This document shows positions 60,001 to 64,000 of a stretch of DNA of 64,000 bases, in pieces; within the stretch, counting starts at the first letter, position 1, and each line of letters starts with the position of its first letter. The stretch is from Elysia chlorotica (Eukaryota > Mollusca > Gastropoda > Plakobranchidae), in NCBI GenBank assembly GCA_003991915.1, contig RQTK01000025.1:424706-488705 (forward strand), given 5' to 3'. The notes under the pieces are model-generated. The model was not told where the DNA came from and made no database searches. It saw only the letters and a program-made list of their open reading frames with translations. The position numbers and the translations under genes are program-made.

Positions 60001-62536
60001 AAATTATGGATATTTTTTAAATTGAAAAGCAAGTACAAATTACTTAGAAATGCACTTTTGTTATATTTCAGTCCTTTATGTTTGAGTCATCCCTGAGTAT
60101 GGCTGTAACTCCTTGGGGCAACAACACGAAAGTTGATAAAAACTACTACAAGTGCTGGCAGCCTTTGAAGAAGTATTTCAACTCAAACAACAAAGGTAAC
60201 TAACTATCTGTCCACGTACAGATGTTGCCAAACACATTTATCAGTTTAGCTGTTAAAATTATTCTTTTCCTTCCATAAGTTATCTTTCATTGTTAAAGAC
60301 AGAATTAAAAAATTTTTTTAAAGCAAAGTTTAAAAGAAGTCTTATGCATGCTTTTCATAATTTTAATAGTGGTTTAACTTCAGCGAAGTTACCAGAAACT
60401 TTGTAGGCTTGCCGACACCTCTGGTTTGTTGGAGGGTGGGTATGATATTACTTGGCTGGATGAAAAAGGATTTTATTTAGACAAAGAAGAACAAATATTG
60501 GGGACCTTGAAGCAGTTGTACTAGAGTAAAGAAATTTTGTGGGTAGCTAGATCATCTATGTTGAACACGGCATGCAAAATTTGGGGAAAATCGGAATTTT
60601 TTTTCTGCACCTTTTAGCGCATCAAGTAAAACAACCCCTAGGAAGTTGTCATTTGTTGTTTACAAATTGTCTGCCATGGAGGCCGTTGAATATCGCTCTG
60701 TCATCAAATTCCTTCACTTAAAATGACAAACCCCCACGGAAATTCATCAACAGATGGTAGAAGTTTATGCTGAAAAGTGCCCTAACTACAGTACGGTGAC
60801 TCATTGGGTGAGAAAGTTCAAATCTGGCTTTTTGTCAGTGATGGATGAACCTCGCGAAGGCCGGCCAACATCTGTTGTGACTGAGAAAAACGTGTCCACT
60901 GTGGAGGGACTAGTAAAGCAGGACAGGCGAATAACAGTCAAACAGTTAGCAAGAGAAACCAGGATCAGCGTAGGTTCAGTTGAAAAGATTCTTCATGATC
61001 ACCTCAATCTGAACAAGGTCTCAGCTCGATGGGTACCAAGGTTATTGACCGCTGATCAGAAGAAAGAGAGGGCTGATTGTTGCAAACATCTTCTTCGGTG
61101 AGAAGCAAATGACGACTTGTTCTTTCAGAAAATTGTAACCATGGATGAGACTTGGATCGATCAATTCGATCCAGAGCCGAAAAACGCGTCTATGCAATGG
61201 AAAAGACCCTCATCGCCCCCACCAAAGAAAGCAAAGGTCACACAATCAAGTGGCAAGGTCATGCTGTCTTGTTTCTGGGACTGTGAGGGCATCATAATGA
61301 CTGACTACATGGACAAGGGGAAAACAATCACTGGAGAGTATTATTCAGGGTTGCTAAAAAGACTGAGATCTGAATTAGTAAGAAGAAGACGGGGAAAGCT
61401 TCGAAACGGAGTCCTGCTTTTGCATGATAACGCTCCTGCTCATCGAGCACGACAATCATGATCACCTCAATCTGAACAAGGTCTCAGCTCGATGGGTACC
61501 AAGGTTATTGACCGCTGATAAGAAGAAAGAGAAGGCTGATTGTTGCAAAAATCTTCTTCGGTTAGAAGCAAATGAAGACTTGTTCTTTCAGAAAATTGTA
61601 ACCATGGATGAGACTTGGATCTATCAATTAGATCCAGAGCCAAAAAACGCGTCTATGCAATGGAAAAGACCCTCATCGCCCCCACCAAAGAAAGCAAAGG
61701 TCACACAATCAAGTGGCAAGGTCATGCTGTCTTGTTTCTGGGACTGTGAGGGCATCATAATGACTGACTACATGGAAAAGGGGAAAACAATCACTGGAGA
61801 GTATTATTCAGGGTTGCTAAAAAGACTGAGATCTGAATTAGTAAGAAGAAGACGGGGAAAGCTTCGAAACGGAGTCCTGCTTTTGCATGATAACGCTCCT
61901 GCTCATCGAGCACGACGAGCCGTTGAGACAGCTGATCAGTGTGGCTATGAAATTCTTCCCCATCCACCATATTCACCGGATTTAGCTCCATCAGACTTCT
62001 GTCTGTTCCCAAACCTTAAGAAATCCACAAAAGGGCGCCGTTTTGAAGACATTGAAGATGCGATTTCTGCTGTGGAAGAGTGGTTTCAAGAGCAAAATGA
62101 CACGTTTTACTCTCAAGGACTTTTGAAGGTCAAGGACAGGTGGCAGAAATGTGTAACTATGCAAGGTGACTATGTAGAGAAATAAATGTAAGTGTGCCAA
62201 ATTTTAAGTCTCTGGGTATATTCCTTCATTGTCATGCTAAGAACATAGTGAACAACCCTCGTATAAGAACATTGATCATGAATACTTAATACACTGTGAG
62301 CTATTTCAGTTTTCTTTGATGGAGGGTGTGTATGATATTACTTGGCTGGATGAAAAAGGATTTTATTTAGACAAAGAAGAACAAATATTGGGGATTTTAT
62401 TTCTGTTCATTGAATGTAGAGTGTTTCTCAAGTTTGGGTTTGTTGGATTCGAGTTGAACTGTAAAATACTAATTAATTTTGAAATACTCAACTTTTTACA
62501 GATTCCAATGTTGCAGATGCTCTCACAAAGAAGTAA
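49910..62536 (+). CDS. HGD: Homogentisate 1,2-dioxygenase, complete
   Basis: HGD opens the ring of homogentisate to maleylacetoacetate with a non-haem Fe(II), the third step of phenylalanine/tyrosine breakdown in the cytosol. Sixteen exons give 445 residues, the same length as the human enzyme. Exons: 49910-49927, 50490-50561, 50900-50988, 51472-51577, 52564-52614, 53124-53215, 53441-53475, 54015-54094, 55334-55433, 56314-56435, 56965-57069, 58490-58616, 59225-59277, 59414-59542, 60072-60195, 62502-62536. All introns are GT-AG and all phases agree. Iron ligands are His332 and Glu338 (in PPYYHRNCMSEF) and His368 (in MTPHGPD); His289 (in FDHADP) is the catalytic base (human 335, 341, 371 and 292). 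Nothing suggests inactivation. The start codon follows GTGGCA. Confidence 0.98.
55334..60195 (+). CDS. HGD: HGD exons 9-15, catalytic jelly-roll domain
   Basis: Residues 182 to about 435. Exon 9 has R-G-M-R-F-N-V-D-V; exon 10 [14 protein letters not shown]; exon 11 the A-W-H-G-N-Y and F-D-H-A blocks; exon 12 R-P-P-Y-Y-H; exon 13 N-C-M-S-E-F-M-G; exon 14 the [12 protein letters not shown] block; exon 15 S-F-M-F-E-S-S-L-S and K-C-W-Q-P-L-K. Ligands are spread over exons 12-14, so any skipping in that stretch would abolish activity. Confidence 0.97.
55598..55647. repeat. 25-bp tandem duplication
   Basis: The unit starting TTGTGAGGAACCAAAGGAAA occurs twice back to back in HGD intron 9. Confidence 0.9.
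56763..56900 (+). mobile_element. Eroded SINE in HGD intron 10
   Basis: GGATGAGCTGGTGTAAATGG and ATGGTTTGAACCTACATGC resemble the tRNA-like head, and ATGCAAAATTGTCTGCCGTA the family body. It is divergent and truncated. Confidence 0.6.
57070..58489. other. HGD intron 11, nothing recognised
   Basis: 1.4 kb of AT-rich sequence with a short GA run at 58370-58389; no other element. Confidence 0.6.
60431..60504 (+). repeat. Left copy of 74-bp direct repeat
   Basis: Begins GGAGGGTGGGTATGATATTA and ends CAAATATTGGGGA. One mismatch against 62321-62394. Confidence 0.95.
60676..62185 (+). pseudogene. Broken mariner transposase gene
   Basis: ATG at 60676 begins [16 protein letters not shown] and meets TGA at codon 17 (60724-60726). 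The frame stays open to another TGA at 61099-61101 (expected Leu) and to 61459-61461, where the 463-bp duplication restarts the sequence in a different frame (463 = 3n+1). The second copy then runs open to TAA at 62183-62185 and carries all three catalytic aspartates. Copy 2 lacks the premature stop at the position equivalent to 61099 (TTA instead of TGA). Confidence 0.93.
60993..61918. repeat. 463-bp tandem duplication inside the transposase gene
   Basis: 60993-61455 and 61456-61918 align base for base at a constant offset of 463, without indels and with only about a dozen substitutions. The unit starts TCATGATCACCTCAATC and ends just after GCTCATCGAGCACGAC. Confidence 0.97.
62321..62394 (+). 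repeat. Right copy of 74-bp direct repeat
   Basis: Same sequence as 60431-60504 with a single G/T difference at the eighth or ninth base. Together they flank the mariner interval. Confidence 0.95.
62502..62536 (+). CDS. HGD: HGD exon 16, last coding exon
   Basis: After acceptor TTTTTACAG it completes an Asp codon and gives [10 protein letters not shown] before TAA. It is phase-compatible with exon 15, and the total of 445 residues supports it. It lies 306 bases beyond the last mariner remnant feature and about 100 bases beyond the right 74-bp repeat. Confidence 0.85.
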
Positions 62537-62786
62537 GACTGCATTAGAAAAGACAATTTGTTGGATATGTTACAAGACAAGATAATGATCTGCTGCCTTC
62601 TGGAATTTTATTTCACATAACATGATCATGGTGAAGGAAGACAAAATAATTTTTTATGCAGTGCTTCAGAGATTTTTTTTTGTGTTTCTTATCTATTACA
62701 CTTGACAATATTTATTTTTGGGAGGAACTGAAATTTCACATTGTTTGCCCTCGTGATGCTTAAATGTATGAATTGATTCAATTCAA

Positions 62787-62820
62787 AATAAATCATGTAT
62801 TGTCAGATGTTATCAATAAA
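62787..62820 (+). terminator. HGD polyadenylation signals
   Basis: Two AATAAA hexamers (62787-62792 and 62815-62820), 250-280 bases after the stop codon. Either would give a 3' UTR of roughly 270-310 bases. Confidence 0.6.

Positions 62821-64000
<1,180 letters not shown>

Larger units (their letters stand above)
60505..62320 (+). mobile_element. Mariner (DD34D) transposon in the last HGD intron
   Basis: The interval between the two 74-bp repeats holds one mariner-type transposase reading in HGD orientation. The intact half shows catalytic Asp in TMDETWI, Asp in [11 protein letters not shown] and a third Asp in PSDFCLFP with exactly 34 residues between the last two, which defines mariner. The N-terminal part has H-W-V-R-K-F-K-S-G and V-S-V-G-like helix-turn-helix segments ([11 protein letters not shown]). 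I could not find convincing terminal inverted repeats, so the ends are approximate and one may be truncated. The element is defective as assembled. Confidence 0.9.

Noticed and set aside
60754-61461. A functional mariner transposase
   Set aside because: Stops at 60724, 61099 and 61459 plus the frame-shifting duplication break it.

Overview
The window is animal nuclear DNA: AT-rich, with genes broken into many short exons by GT-AG introns, and with SINE, LINE and mariner remnants and many microsatellites. The density of TCTAGATCTAG-like motifs and the tRNA-derived SINE family suggest a mollusc, most likely a heterobranch (pulmonate) snail. That placement is inference; nothing here fixes a species.

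Two genes fill the window and diverge from a 4.0 kb gap. On the minus strand, from the start codon at 45888-45890 leftward past position 1, lies adenylate kinase 9 (AK9). I resolved 43 firm coding exons plus one candidate cassette exon (about 1,860 codons, C-terminus off the window). It has four P-loops at the head of four adenylate-kinase-like modules, joined by acidic, coiled-coil linkers; three P-loops, and the C-terminal end of the protein in the window, are each accompanied by a degenerate YHS-like module. On the plus strand, 49910-62536, lies homogentisate 1,2-dioxygenase (HGD), complete in 16 exons and 445 codons, with all iron ligands in place. AK9 acts in nucleotide phosphate transfer (and probably in cilia); HGD acts in tyrosine catabolism. 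I see no functional link between them, only a shared upstream region.

Intergenic block 45891-49909: foldback element A, a minus-strand LINE remnant, a 29-bp minisatellite split by a SINE, then foldback element B. The last HGD intron carries a mariner (DD34D) element broken by a 463-bp internal tandem duplication and flanked by a 74-bp direct repeat. AK9 introns carry three LINE remnants (one with its YADD box lost), several SINE copies, a 340-bp tandem duplication that copied part of a coding exon, a 264-base assembly gap inside an AAT microsatellite, and long AT-rich stretches in which I see nothing further.

Most notable points: the exon 17/18 phase clash in AK9, an in-frame 76-codon cassette exon of unknown origin, the YHS-like repeats, the retention of the GFPR arginine in only one of four kinase modules, the partial exon duplication, the structure of the mariner insertion, and the paired palindromic elements. 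No prokaryotic-type system, CRISPR or virus is present.
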